This document shows positions 1-8,937 of a stretch of DNA of 64,000 nt, one piece after another. The stretch is from Streptomyces sp. NBC_01214 (lineage in GTDB: Bacteria; Actinomycetota; Actinomycetes; Streptomycetales; Streptomycetaceae), in contig NZ_JAPEOS010000001.1 in the NCBI RefSeq assembly GCF_026340975.1, positions 5,179,001-5,243,000 on the forward strand. The letters are read 5' to 3'. The first letter of the stretch is position 1, and each line of letters begins with the position of its first letter. The notes below the pieces were generated by a model. It searched no databases. It was not told where the DNA came from and saw only the letters and a program-made list of their open reading frames with translations. The translations under genes were made by a program, and so were the position numbers.

Positions 1-67
1 TGCGACTTACACCGTGAGCACCCTGTCCAGGGCGACCAGCCCCTTCCGCAGTATGCGACTGGCTGGA

Positions 68-101
68 CCACTGGCCGCGCCCGGTTGGGAGCGGCCAGTG
101 G
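68..101. terminator. GC-rich hairpin
   Basis: Eleven bases at 68-78 (CCACTGGCCGC) pair perfectly with 91-101 around a 12-nt loop. It lies in the gene-free stretch beyond the 3' end of the SDR gene at 232 and could terminate transcripts from either side. There is no clear T-tract. Confidence 0.5.
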
Positions 102-117
102 CCTGGTGGTAGCGGGT

Positions 118-157
118 GGCGCCGTTGACCGCCTGGGGATGGGGTATCAACGGCGCC
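118..157. terminator. Second GC-rich hairpin
   Basis: Positions 118-128 (GGCGCCGTTGA) pair perfectly with 147-157 around an 18-nt loop. It sits about 75 bases past the stop of the minus-strand SDR gene (232), so it may terminate that transcript. The rest of 1-231 shows no convincing coding sequence. Confidence 0.45.
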
Positions 158-231
158 GGCGCCGGTGCCGCGCTCGCACAGCACCCTGCTGTGGTGCTCG
201 AACAGACGCTTGTGCAGGGTCGGGCCCCTGT

Positions 232-984
232 TTAGGGCACGGTGTATCCGCCGTCGACGGGGAGCGCGATGCCGGTGACGAAGCTGGCCTTGTCCGAAGA
301 GAGCCAAACCACGGCGTCGGCGATCTCCTCTGCGCGGGCGATCCGTCCCAGGGGGTGGGCGGCGTCAAGTGACGTGCGCTGGTCCGCGTCCAGGGCGGCG
401 ATCATAGGGGTGTCGACCAGGCCGGGGCACACGGCGTTGACGCGTATGCCGTGGGGCGCCACCTCGACCGCCGTGCTCTTGGTCATGCCGATCTCGGCGG
501 CCTTGGTGGCCGCGTATCCGGAGAAGCCGGGAACCCCGATCAGACCGGCACCGGAGGACATGTTCACGATCGCCCCGGAGCCCTGCGCCGTCATGTGCCG
601 GAGCTCGCGTTTCATCGACAGGAACACCCCACGCACGTTCAGGGCGATCATCCGGTCAAGCATCTCGGTGGAGTAGTCGCGGGTGAGCTGGTACTCACCG
701 TCGTATCCTGCGTTGTTCAACGCGATGTCGAGGCGGCCGATGTCCGCGACGGCGGCATCGGCCGCCTTCTCCACCTGCGCCTCGTCGGTGATGTCGGCCA
801 CCACGTAGCGGGCCGAGCCGCCGGAGGCCTCGATCAGACGGACGGTCTCCTTCAGGGACGCCGCGGTGCGGCCGGCGACCGTCACCAGTGCCCCCTCGGC
901 TGCCAGGGCCAGGGCGGAGGCCCGCCCGATCCTGCTGCCGCCGCCGGTGACGAGCGCCGAAGCGCCTGCAAACTGCTGGTTCAT
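232..984 (-). CDS. SDR family NAD(P)-dependent oxidoreductase
   Basis: A 250-residue classical short-chain dehydrogenase/reductase, the usual length for the family, predicted to be a soluble NAD(P)(H)-dependent oxidoreductase of unknown substrate. The N-terminal Rossmann motif reads TGGGSRIGRA (residues about 14-23), where the usual third glycine of TGxxxGxG is shifted by an Arg. NNAG (about 89-92), the serine near SSGAG and the YAATK active site (YxxxK, about 156-160) follow, and the C-terminus carries the typical ...VDGGYTVP. It lies 245 bases downstream of a second SDR on the same strand, and both are divergent from an MmyB-type regulator that may control them. Substrate cannot be predicted. 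Confidence 0.93.
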   Translation of the reverse strand: MNQQFAGASALVTGGGSRIGRASALALAAEGALVTVAGRTAASLKETVRLIEASGGSARYVVADITDEAQVEKAADAAVADIGRLDIALNNAGYDGEYQLTRDYSTEMLDRMIALNVRGVFLSMKRELRHMTAQGSGAIVNMSSGAGLIGVPGFSGYAATKAAEIGMTKSTAVEVAPHGIRVNAVCPGLVDTPMIAALDADQRTSLDAAHPLGRIARAEEIADAVVWLSSDKASFVTGIALPVDGGYTVP

Positions 985-1229
985 CTCTCTGGATCCTTCA
1001 TGTCGTTGTGGGGTGATGCCTGTACGGGAGTGGTTGCCGGGAGCACCGCATCAGCCGGTGACACTGGCGGCCGGGCCCGGTGGCCGACGGCACCTCGCGC
1101 TGGAGTGGGGGCGAGGTGCCGCCGATGGCCAGGGGAGGGAATCGGCTCAGCCGGTGAGCTCGTTCAGTGGTGGCCACTGCCGGCTTCCGGGCCGTGGCGG
1201 TGCCAGCACACGGTCCGCCCGGCAGGGCG

Positions 1230-1970
1230 TCAGAGCTGTGCTGTGCCCTGGACGACGACCTCGTTGACGTTGACGTCATCCGGCTGGGCGATGGCGTAGC
1301 CAATGGCCCGGGCGATGGCCGAGGAGTCGATACCGACCGCGTCGAGCGCGGAGCGCACCGCGTCCTGCTGTGCGTCGTTGCCGCCGGAGTGGGTGAGCTC
1401 GGTCTTGGTCAGGCCGGGGCTGACGACGGTGACGCGGACGTCGGTGGTCTCCTGGCGCAGGCCGTCGGAGACCGCCCGTACGGCGAACTTCGTCGCGCAG
1501 TACACGACCCCGGTCGGGTCCACGCGGTGGCCTCCGGTCGAGGCGACGTTGATGATGTGCCCGGACCGGCGCTCACCCATGGTGGGCAGGACCGCCGCGA
1601 TGCCGTACAGCACACCGCGCAGGTTCACGTCGATCATCCGGTCCCATTCGTCGACGCGCAGCTCCTCCATCAAGCCCAGCGGCATGATGCCGGCGTTGTT
1701 GACCAGAACATCGACACGGCCGTGGCGCTCCAGCGCGCCGGAGGCGAAGGCCTCCACGCTGGCGCGATCAGTCACGTCCAGCTGCGCGGACTCGGCGCGG
1801 TGGCCGGCCTCGGTGACCAGGGCGTCCAGGCGGTCGGTGCGTCGGGCGCCGAGGACGACGTGATGGCCTTCGGCGGCGAGGTGGCGGGCGGTCGCCTCGC
1901 CGATGCCGCCGGACGCGCCGGTCACCAGGACGATCTTGCGGTTGGCGTTGGTGGACGGGGTGGTGTTCAT
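1230..1970 (-). CDS. SDR family oxidoreductase
   Basis: A second classical SDR of about 246 residues. VTGASGGIGEATA is the cofactor-binding glycine motif, NNAGIMPLG the NNAG motif, and YCATKFAV supplies the YxxxK catalytic pair. The start is the ATG at 1970, because AGGAAG lies about 10 bases upstream of it; an in-frame ATG 51 bases earlier lacks such a site. The sequence resembles the YdfG/serine-dehydrogenase-like branch of SDRs, but the substrate is unknown. It is divergently transcribed from the MmyB-like regulator at 2152, an arrangement typical of a regulator and its target oxidoreductase. Confidence 0.93.
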   Translation of the reverse strand: MNTTPSTNANRKIVLVTGASGGIGEATARHLAAEGHHVVLGARRTDRLDALVTEAGHRAESAQLDVTDRASVEAFASGALERHGRVDVLVNNAGIMPLGLMEELRVDEWDRMIDVNLRGVLYGIAAVLPTMGERRSGHIINVASTGGHRVDPTGVVYCATKFAVRAVSDGLRQETTDVRVTVVSPGLTKTELTHSGGNDAQQDAVRSALDAVGIDSSAIARAIGYAIAQPDDVNVNEVVVQGTAQL

Positions 1971-2084
1971 GGCTGCGCTTCTTCCTGGGGTGGTGTGCCG
2001 GCCCTTGTGGCCGGGCGACACATCCAGAGCACCAGTCGGACGGAACCCCAGGTAGAACCCTCCTCGTCCCGGGGTTCGGCCTAC

Positions 2085-2106
2085 GGGGGGTCCATCAGTA
2101 CCCCCC
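2085..2106. promoter_or_regulatory. Candidate operator in the divergent SDR/regulator region
   Basis: A 7-bp inverted repeat, GGGGGGT (2085-2091) and ACCCCCC (2100-2106), lies in the 181-bp divergent region between the SDR start (1970) and the regulator start (2152), about 45 bases upstream of the regulator. The same region contains further GGGGTTC-type half-sites around 2044-2078. It could be the binding site of the MmyB-like regulator; this is inference from position and symmetry. Confidence 0.35.
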
Positions 2107-2151
2107 TCACGGACACGGGGCGGGGCCGGCTGACAGGGCTAGCCTGAGAAC

Positions 2152-3093
2152 ATGAGCCAGCCCGTGCCGGACACCGATATCCGGGACTTCCTGCGCACGC
2201 GCCGGGCCCGCCTTACCCCGGAACAAGCCGGCCTTGCCCCGTATCCTGGTGCGCGCCGGGTGCCCGGCCTGCGGCGCGAGGAAGTCGCCCAGCTGGCCGG
2301 CGTCAGCGTGGACTACTACGTACGGCTCGAACGCGGACGCACCACATCCGTCTCCGCCGCCGTCCTGAGCGCCGTTGCTCACGCACTGCAACTCAATGAC
2401 ACTGAACGTAATCATTTGTTTGCCTTGGCCAACCCCACCGGGCAGCAGACGGATACGACCACAGCCCAGCGCGCCCGCCCCGGGCTGCTGCGGGTGCTGG
2501 AGAACATCACCGACGTCCCGGCCCTGCTGCTCGGGAACCGCCTGGACATCCTGGCCGTCAACCACCTGGCCCGCGCCCTCTACCGCGACTTGGAGGGCCT
2601 GCCGGTCGGCGAGCGGAACATGGCCCGCTACATGTTCCTCGCCCCCGAGGCCCGCGACCTCTACGTCGACTGGCCCGAGACCGCCCGCGAAAACGTCGGC
2701 ATGCTCCACCTGTACGCCAGCCACCACCCGCGCGATCCCCGGCTGGCACAGCTGGTCGGCGAACTGTCCGCCGGCGACAGGGACTTTCGCCGGTGGTGGT
2801 CGGAGCACGACGTGTACCAGCCCAAGTACGGCTCCAAGCGCTACCACCACCCCCTCGCCGGAGACCTGACCCTCGGCTTCGAAGCCTTCACCCCCATCGG
2901 CGAGCCAGACCAGACCCTCGGCCTCTACACCGTCGAACCCGGCTCATCGTCGGAAAACGCCCTGCGCATGCTCGCCGACTGGACCGCGAGCAACACCCAC
3001 AGGGACGGAACCCGAGCCGATGGGGCCCCGGCCGAGGCCTCCGCCCACCAGCTGCAGCCCGCGCCCGGCAAGGGGGCAGGGCGCGGCAGGTGA
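2152..3093 (+). CDS. XRE/MmyB-like helix-turn-helix transcriptional regulator
   Basis: A 313-residue DNA-binding regulator. Residues 10-75 form a helix-turn-helix with the hallmark PGLRREEVAQLAGVSVDYYV-type sequence. The remaining 200 residues match the MmyB-like ligand-binding (PAS-like) domain, with the NHLARALY and RDFRRWW segments typical of these proteins. Family members usually control a divergently transcribed oxidoreductase, and here the SDR at 1230-1970 is divergent across 181 bp. The ATG at 2152 is used because the conserved N-terminus (DFLRTRRARL) begins just after it. Length is slightly above the usual 270-300 owing to a low-complexity C-terminal tail. Confidence 0.93.
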   Translation: MSQPVPDTDIRDFLRTRRARLTPEQAGLAPYPGARRVPGLRREEVAQLAGVSVDYYVRLERGRTTSVSAAVLSAVAHALQLNDTERNHLFALANPTGQQTDTTTAQRARPGLLRVLENITDVPALLLGNRLDILAVNHLARALYRDLEGLPVGERNMARYMFLAPEARDLYVDWPETARENVGMLHLYASHHPRDPRLAQLVGELSAGDRDFRRWWSEHDVYQPKYGSKRYHHPLAGDLTLGFEAFTPIGEPDQTLGLYTVEPGSSSENALRMLADWTASNTHRDGTRADGAPAEASAHQLQPAPGKGAGRGR

Positions 3094-3364
3094 CGCGGAG
3101 TCGACGCGAGGGAGACCGGCACCGACAGCCGGCGCCCTGCCGGGGGTCTGAGGAGCCGCAGCCACCGTCGTCTCCTCCGGGCCCCGGCCACGAACCGGTC
3201 TACGCCCCCAGGACCTCGTCGAAGTAGCCGATGCCGGTCCGATCGGGTGGTGGTGGCGGGGCGCGCGGGAGGGTCGGGTTGGGCGGATCGTTTCGCCGCC
3301 GGGCCCGGCTTCTAAGGTCGGGCCCGCATCACTCTTGATCATCTCTGGAAGGGATTCCCCTGTC

Positions 3365-3724
3365 ATGAAGCTCCGCACCACCCTCGGCGCAGGTCTTGGC
3401 GCGCTCGCTCTGGTCCTGTCGATGGCCGGCTCGGCCCAGGCCGCCCAGGGCAACTTCACCTACAAGTACGTCGACGGCTTCGGCGTGGAGCGCCAGGCCA
3501 CCCTCCACGACCCGCACAGCGGCAAGTGCATCAACCTTTACGCCGTCGGCGATGACGAGGAGCAGCCGGGCTACGGCCCGCACAACGACACCGACACCGC
3601 CGTGACCGTCTACCTCGGCGCGAACTGCCAGGGCCTCGACTGGCGGCTGAAGGCACACGGCCAGCCGGCCAAGGACACCCTGGAAGTCCGCTCGGTGCGC
3701 TTCGACGCCCCGCAGGCCAGGTAG
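3365..3724 (+). CDS. Small secreted protein of unknown function
   Basis: A 119-residue protein with a clear Sec signal peptide: MKLR, a hydrophobic core (LGALALVLSMAG) and an AQA-A cleavage site near residues 26-28. The mature part (about 90 residues) has two cysteines, in GKCIN and GANCQG, which could form a disulfide, and a beta-rich look. GGAAGG lies about 12 bases before the ATG at 3365, supporting that start over an upstream in-frame ATG. Small secreted proteins of this type are common in Streptomyces. I do not recognise a specific family. Confidence 0.8.
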   Translation: MKLRTTLGAGLGALALVLSMAGSAQAAQGNFTYKYVDGFGVERQATLHDPHSGKCINLYAVGDDEEQPGYGPHNDTDTAVTVYLGANCQGLDWRLKAHGQPAKDTLEVRSVRFDAPQAR

Positions 3725-3756
3725 GCAGGCTCGCTTTCGCCCGCATCGTGGCGGGT

Positions 3757-3788
3757 GGCGGACCGGCCGGACACACGGCCGGTCCGCC
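3757..3788 (+). terminator. Strong hairpin after the secreted-protein gene
   Basis: A perfect 13-bp stem (3757-3769 with 3776-3788, GGCGGACCGGCCG and its complement) closes a 6-nt loop 33 bases after the stop at 3724. It is a likely intrinsic terminator without a T-run, as is usual in Streptomyces. Confidence 0.7.
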
Positions 3789-3959
3789 GAGCGACCGTGT
3801 TGCTAGCGACCAGGTCGCTGCAGAGCCACTGCTGCCGGCGGCCATTACGCAGGCGCCGAGGTCTGTGGCCGCGGGTGGTGGTGGGCCTGGTTCGGTGACG
3901 CGGCGCGGGGTGGGTGTCAGATGGTGATGGCGTAGGCGGCGCCGTGGCCGAGACCTGGG

Positions 3960-4135
3960 TCAGCGGAGGTACATCACATACGGCTGGTTGTTGAGGTACG
4001 CGGCGGCGGGTGCGGTCTGCGGTTCGGCGCGAGGGACGGTGCGGGCTTCCTGCCAGGTGCCGTTGACGTAGTCGGCCGCCCACAGCGGGCCGGTGACGCC
4101 CCGCATCAGGAGGCTCAGGGCGCCTGTTGTCTCGT
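3960..4135 (-). pseudogene. C-terminal remnant of an unidentified protein
   Basis: Minus-strand translation gives about 58 residues ending in a stop at 3960-3962, with convincing protein character (PLWAADYVNGTWQEA, AAYLNNQPYVMYLR). It looks like one blade or repeat of a secreted beta-propeller or lectin-like protein. No start codon or upstream continuation is visible, because beyond 4135 the frame degenerates. The flanking 3789-3959 holds no gene I can support. Confidence 0.4.
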
Positions 4136-4183
4136 TTGGCTTTGTTCACGAGAACGGGTTCTGGCTCACATTCCGTGGTCTGC

Positions 4184-4651
4184 TTACTGAGAGTTCGGGT
4201 GCCCCTGAAGTTGAGCTCGGACTGACTGGGCCACTTGGTCTGCCCGGTCAGCCGATACATGCTCCTGCTCGGGCCGCCGAAGCAGCTCGAAAACGCCCGG
4301 CCCACGATGCTCTGGTTGCAGATCTGCCATGCGCGGAACGATGTGGAAGTGCACGTGTGCGAAGCCTTCGGCTTCGGCAAATTGGACGACGTAGGTCTTG
4401 GCGCAACCAGTCATGCTTCGGAGAGCGCGGGAGAGCTTGACCTGCCACATCCCTAGGGCAGCTGCCTCAGCATCGGTGAGGTCATGAACTGCGGCAACGT
4501 GGCGTCGAGGCAGCAGCACTAGCCAGCCGGGCATTGCGGTGTTGAAGGCGTGGGCTACCCGCCAGTGCTGGTCATGGACCACGCACTCCCTTGGTGGAAG
4601 GTCGTCGAACTCTACTTCCTTGCTGCATGTGTAGCAGTCGGGAGTCGTCAT
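4184..4651 (-). CDS. HIT family protein (histidine triad hydrolase)
   Basis: A 155-residue protein with the histidine-triad motif HVHFHIVPR (His-x-His-x-His-x-x) that carries the catalytic His of HIT nucleotide hydrolases/transferases. The N-terminal CYTCSKE segment, with its pair of Cys two residues apart, resembles the zinc-binding start of many HIT proteins. The ATG at 4651 is preferred over one 51 bases upstream because the homologous region begins with MTTPDCYTC. The expected role is hydrolysis of a nucleoside phosphoramidate or dinucleoside polyphosphate; the real substrate is unknown. It stands alone between remnants. Confidence 0.88.
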   Translation of the reverse strand: MTTPDCYTCSKEVEFDDLPPRECVVHDQHWRVAHAFNTAMPGWLVLLPRRHVAAVHDLTDAEAAALGMWQVKLSRALRSMTGCAKTYVVQFAEAEGFAHVHFHIVPRMADLQPEHRGPGVFELLRRPEQEHVSADRADQVAQSVRAQLQGHPNSQ

Positions 4652-4712
4652 GAACCAGATCGTAGGACTGTTTCGCTGTGAACCCCTGTCGGCCTTCGTC
4701 ACCAGGCATCGA

Positions 4713-5290
4713 TCAGGCCGGGAGAACTCGTTTCCGAAGGAGTTGGAAGCCGGCTCGGCCGAACATTTGGCGTGTGAGCATCTTGATTCGGTTGACGTGG
4801 CCTTCGACGGCGCCGGAGCTCCAGGGCAGGGTAAGGCCAGCTATGACGGCGTCGCGGTCACGGTCGATGCCTGCGGCGCGGGTGTGGAGGCCGGGGAGGT
4901 TGTCGTACCGGACGGCGTCGAGCCACTGCGGCAGCCGTTCGCCCTGGCGCTCAGTGAGTATCTGACCGAAGGAGCGGACGTGGCCGGTGAGGGCGTCCGG
5001 TTCAGGGCAGTGGACGAGAACGGCTTTGAGTTGAAGGTGCTCCGTCTCGGTGAGGGTCTCGGGTCGGCGGAGGATCCACCCTGTGACGACGCGGGGTGAT
5101 GGTGGCCGAGCCGTGACGGGGTCTGGTGAGAGCCTCTTCTCCCGGAGATAGGCGCGAACCCGCTGGTAGCTGCCCCGATAGCCGAGGGGAACGATCTCCT
5201 CCCACACCCTCCACGCGTTCGTGCAGCCTTGGTTCCAGCGGTCATCCAGGTAGGGCTTGAAGGCGTCGGGGGCAGGTCGGCAGGGTCAGT
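4713..5290 (-). pseudogene. ISL3-family transposase, C-terminal fragment
   Basis: About 190 residues in one frame, from FKPYLDDRWNQGCTNA (about 5260) to the end GRAGFQLLRKRVLPA, are the typical C-terminal part of ISL3-family DDE transposases. The motif SSGAVEGHVNRIKMLTRQMF carries the catalytic glutamate (EGHVNRIK). The N-terminal two thirds, with both catalytic Asp residues, are missing, so the fragment is inactive. The upstream end abuts an unassigned stretch and then an IS5 remnant. Confidence 0.85.
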
Positions 5291-5582
5291 CCTGTTCGGG
5301 CCGGCGGGCGGCCTGGAGGATTTTGGTCCAGGTGCTGGCGGAGGATCCGGGCATGAGCTGGTGGAGGCGCTCGATGTGCCGGGCGGGGCGCTCGTCGGGG
5401 TGTTCGGCGAGGACCTGGCGGGCGAGGGCGAGGCGGGGTCGCCGGTGTAGGAGGTGCCACGGCGGGAGCCGGCTCGGTTGCCGGCGCCGGCGGGCGGCAG
5501 GCTGGGGGTGCGGGTGTCGGCGTACTGCTGGGCGTTGCTGCGGCGCCATTTGGGGCGGCGGCGGTTCTCGGGGTCGCCCCAA
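5291..5582. other. Unassigned stretch between two IS remnants
   Basis: No frame gives a recognisable protein. One minus frame is open for about 99 residues with a plausible helical segment (RQVLAEHPDERPARHIERLHQL), but composition and lack of a start make it doubtful. It may be residual DNA between the ISL3 fragment and the IS5 remnant. Confidence 0.3.
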
Positions 5583-6431
5583 TCAGCGGGTGCGGGGAAG
5601 CCCTCGGGCGGGACAACAAAGGCGTTGGGCGTGTCGGTGGGTGATGAGGCAGGTGGCGGGGCCGAGGAAGGCTTCGTGGATGTCATTGCGTCGTTCCCAT
5701 CGGATCCGGAGCCGGCGGAAGCCATGGAGCCAGGCGATGGTCCGCTCGACAACCCAGCGGTGGATTCCGAGGCCGGATCCGTGTGGAACGCCGCGGCGGG
5801 CGATCACTGGTTTGATGCCGAGCGCCCAGACGAGACGGTGGTATTTGTCGTGGTGGTAGCCGCGGTCTCCGAGGAGGCTGTCAGGCCGGTTGCGTGGCGT
5901 CTCCGACCAGGCCGGCGACGGAGGGGATCTTCTTCAGCAGGGGTATCACCTGGGTGACGTCGTTGCGGTTGCCGCCGGTCAGTGAGGCGGCGAGTGGGAT
6001 GCCCTGGCCGTCGACGATGAGGTGGTGCTTGCTGCCCGGACGTGCTCGGTCGACCGGGCTGGGTCCGCTTTTGGGCCCCGTCGAGCGGCCCTGACGTGGG
6101 AGGAGTCGATCACCGCCCGCGACCAGTCCAGCTTCTTCGCGACCCGCAGCTTCTCCAGGAGCACCAGGTGTAGTTGGTCCCACACGCCGGCGGCGTTCCA
6201 CGCGGCCAGTCGCCGCCAGCAGGTCATGCCGGATCCGAAGCCCAGCTCCTGTGGCAGGTACTCCCACTGGATTCCGGTATGGAGGACGAACAGGATCCCG
6301 CACAGTGCCTGCCGGTCCGGCACCCGAGGGCGCCCCTCCGCCTGTTTCGGCGCCGGCTCGGGCAGCAACGGCTCGATGAGCGACCACAGTTCATCCGACA
6401 CGATCCACGGTCGCGACTGACGTTTCCCCAC
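5583..6431 (-). pseudogene. IS5-family transposase in two overlapping frames, with an extra frame break
   Basis: The N-terminal frame (6431 to about 6075) begins MGKRQSRPWIVSDELW and includes VIDSSHVRAARRGPK with the first catalytic Asp. At 6075-6069 the minus strand reads C CCA AAA, a canonical -1 slippery heptamer. The -1 frame continues with the conserved GPSPVDRARPGSKHH and GGNRNDVTQ, so a programmed frameshift is likely. Around 5890-5905 the frame breaks again: the expected RPDSLLGDRGYHHDKY and GIHRWVVERTIAWLHGF (second Asp and Glu) lie one frame over. That second break has no slippery site and makes the element a probable pseudogene. Terminal inverted repeats were not identified. Confidence 0.8.
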
Positions 6432-6531
6432 GGCCAGACCAACGACCAGCCGGACCGAAAGTCACATGATCAACAGCTTCTGTTAGGACCTCTTAGGCCC
6501 AACGGGGGCAACCGGGCAGGACCGGGCGCTA

Positions 6532-6770
6532 CAGGTGGGCCAGGTGCTCGCGCACGGGGTCGGCGAGCTCCGCGTAGAAGTCGACGCGGTCCTGGGCCTG
6601 AAGGACCTGGGCGCACACGGTGAGCATGCCGGTGCGGGCCCCGGGCCGGTCCAGGACGGGGGACAGCTCGGTCCGGATGCGGGCGGCCGTCTCGGGGGGA
6701 CAGCAGCGCGTACGCGGCCCTCGGGGAGGATCCGACCGAGTTTTGGCGGTAGATCTGCGATCTTGATACC
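6532..6770 (-). pseudogene. 3' remnant of an unknown gene with a frameshift
   Basis: From about 6700 to a stop at 6532 the minus strand encodes a well-formed C-terminus (ETAARIRTELSPVLDRP, RVDFYAELADPVREHLAHL). Upstream, the natural-looking continuation (QIYRQNSVGSS...AAYALLSP) lies in another frame, with the change inside a run of six C. It seems to be the last 80 residues of a gene cut by the IS5 element next to it. The family is not recognised. Confidence 0.5.
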
Positions 6771-6862
6771 GGTCTGGTGATCACACATTGCCGGGTGCCG
6801 TTCTCAAACAGTCGCCCTGGTTACTAGGGTGTGCCTCGACCAGGTCGACGGCGGGGGAACCG

Positions 6863-8935
6863 GTGGGTGTCGAGGACGAGGGGTCCGAGTCGGGCGTGCG
6901 CGTGCGCGTGCTCGGCCACTATGAGGTATCCGAGCTGCTGGGCGCCGGCGGCATGGGTGAGGTGTACCTGGCGCACTCGCCGTCGGGCCGCGCCGTTGCG
7001 GTCAAGGTGATCCGCGAGGAACTCGCGGAGCGGCCCGGTTTCCGTGAACGCTTCGCCCGCGAGGTGGCTGCCGCTCGCCAGGTCAGCGGCGCGTTCACCG
7101 CTCCCGTGCTCGACGCCGATACCACCGGGCCTGTGCCGTGGATGGCCACCCAGTACGTACCCGGCCCCAGTCTCGCAGCCAGGGTCGCCGCGTCTGGCCC
7201 ACTCACTGCGGACGCCGTCTGGCAGCTCGGCTCGGGCTTGGCGGAGGCGCTGCGCGACATCCACCGGGTCGGGCTCGTTCACCGGGACTTCAAGCCGGGC
7301 AACATCCTCCTCGCCGAGGACGGCCCGCGCGTCATCGACTTCGGCATCTCGCGGATCCCCGACGCCACCGCGCTCACCCAGGCCGGGGAGCTGATGGGGA
7401 CACCGCCGTTCATGGCACCGGAGCAGTTCCAGAGCGGCCGTGACGCGGGACCGGCGGCGGACGTCTTCGCCCTGGGGGCGGTGCTGGTCCACGCGGCCAC
7501 AGCGCACGGCCCCTTCGACGCAGACAGTCCCTACGCGGTCGCCTGGAAAGTGGTCCACGAGGACCCCGACCTAACAGGACTGCCCGCATCCCTGCTCCCG
7601 GTCGTGACCGCCTGCCTGGCCAAGGACCCCGCCGGCCGCCCGGACGCGGACGCGCTGCTGACTCTGCTGTCCTCCCGCCGGGAGCGCCGCGCCCGGGTGG
7701 CCCTAGCGGCCGTCGCCACGAGGCGCTTACGGGTACGGCGGACCGCTCTGGCCGCCGGAGCCGTCGTGGCGGCCGGTGCGCTGGTGGCTGCAGCCGTCGT
7801 GTGGTGGCCGTACTCCGACTCGAAATCTCCGCGGGGCTCCCTGTCGCAGAGCGCGCCGAACTCGGCCTCGCCGCGCCCTTCCCTGCAGAGTCCGGCGCCG
7901 ATCCGACTCGCGGGGTGGCAGCCGTGGGCGGTGAAGCCGGCAGGGGACCGTCCGGAGAACGACGCACCAGCCTGCGTCTCCCAGTCCTCCGTTCTGCTGT
8001 GCGCCGGGCAGGGATCGGTTTCCGGGCTGGATCCACTGACGGGCAAGACCCTCTGGCGCCAGCCCCTGAGCGGCTCGGTCCAGATGATGGGAGTCACGGA
8101 CACTCACGTCGTCGTGTCGGACAACACCCGCCACGACAACGCTCTGCGCACCTTCGCCGTCGACTCGGGGAAACCGGGCAAGCAACTCGGCGCAGCGTCA
8201 GAGAACTCGTGTATGGCCATCAAGGAGATGGTGGTCTGTTCCGGCGGGGCGGGTGTCGACGCCTGGGACCCGGCTGACGGCAAGCGGCTCTGGGACATGG
8301 AGAAGGAGTGGAGCCTGGGGGCCGAACGCCAGTTCCCGGCAGCGCCCGACACCGCCATCCACATGGTGCGCTATGACGGGGCCGGCAACCAGGAGGTGGC
8401 CCAGGTCGATTCTGCGGGGACGATCCACCGGAGATACAAAGCCCCGGAAGGGACCCGCTTCGTCACGGCCGACCCGGATGGGGCCTTCTACGTGGACAGC
8501 ACCGGAACCAACAACCTCACCAGCCGCGTGTTCCGGCTCGACAACAGGGGCGAAGCGACCCAGAGCATCCGGCTCGGGGAGCCGGCCACATTCCTGGGCG
8601 CCGCGGGGAGCACGGCCTACACGATCACCCGGGACGGAGTCGTGAGCGCATACGAAATGCGCGAGCAGAGGCTCCTATGGTCCTACCCAACACTCGCCAC
8701 GTCGGTCTCCCCGCCCACGGTCCAGGGCAACCGCGTCCATCTGTCCACCGCGGACGGAAAGGTAATCGCCCTAGACCGGCTCAGCGGGAGCTTCCTCTGG
8801 CACAAGAAACCACCTCCTGACCCACAGTTCCCGGGCTCAAGGCCCAACCCTCCGCCCCCACTGACCCTCGGCGACATCATCATCGCCTCCGCCCCCGGTG
8901 GCCAGATCTACTCCTTCGACGGCTCCGCCCCCTGA
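6863..8935 (+). CDS. Ser/Thr protein kinase with a PQQ-like beta-propeller sensor domain
   Basis: A Hanks-type receptor kinase of about 690 residues. The kinase domain shows the glycine loop GAGGMGEVYLA, the ATP-binding Lys in VAVKVIRE, the catalytic loop HRDFKPGNILL, DFGIS and the APE-like MAPEQF. A basic, proline/serine-rich juxtamembrane region and one transmembrane helix (VVAAGALVAAAVVWW, about residue 300) follow. The extracytoplasmic C-terminus (about 360 residues) resembles PQQ/WD-like propeller repeats (GLDPLTGKTLW, AWDPADGKRLW, ALDRLSGSFLWHKK) that could bind a ligand or cell-wall component. I choose the GTG at 6863 because GGGGGA lies 5 bases before it; the frame is open back to an ATG at 6788. 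The 3' end abuts a broken sigma-factor gene. Confidence 0.93.
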   Translation: MGVEDEGSESGVRVRVLGHYEVSELLGAGGMGEVYLAHSPSGRAVAVKVIREELAERPGFRERFAREVAAARQVSGAFTAPVLDADTTGPVPWMATQYVPGPSLAARVAASGPLTADAVWQLGSGLAEALRDIHRVGLVHRDFKPGNILLAEDGPRVIDFGISRIPDATALTQAGELMGTPPFMAPEQFQSGRDAGPAADVFALGAVLVHAATAHGPFDADSPYAVAWKVVHEDPDLTGLPASLLPVVTACLAKDPAGRPDADALLTLLSSRRERRARVALAAVATRRLRVRRTALAAGAVVAAGALVAAAVVWWPYSDSKSPRGSLSQSAPNSASPRPSLQSPAPIRLAGWQPWAVKPAGDRPENDAPACVSQSSVLLCAGQGSVSGLDPLTGKTLWRQPLSGSVQMMGVTDTHVVVSDNTRHDNALRTFAVDSGKPGKQLGAASENSCMAIKEMVVCSGGAGVDAWDPADGKRLWDMEKEWSLGAERQFPAAPDTAIHMVRYDGAGNQEVAQVDSAGTIHRRYKAPEGTRFVTADPDGAFYVDSTGTNNLTSRVFRLDNRGEATQSIRLGEPATFLGAAGSTAYTITRDGVVSAYEMREQRLLWSYPTLATSVSPPTVQGNRVHLSTADGKVIALDRLSGSFLWHKKPPPDPQFPGSRPNPPPPLTLGDIIIASAPGGQIYSFDGSAP

Positions 8936-8937
8936 CC

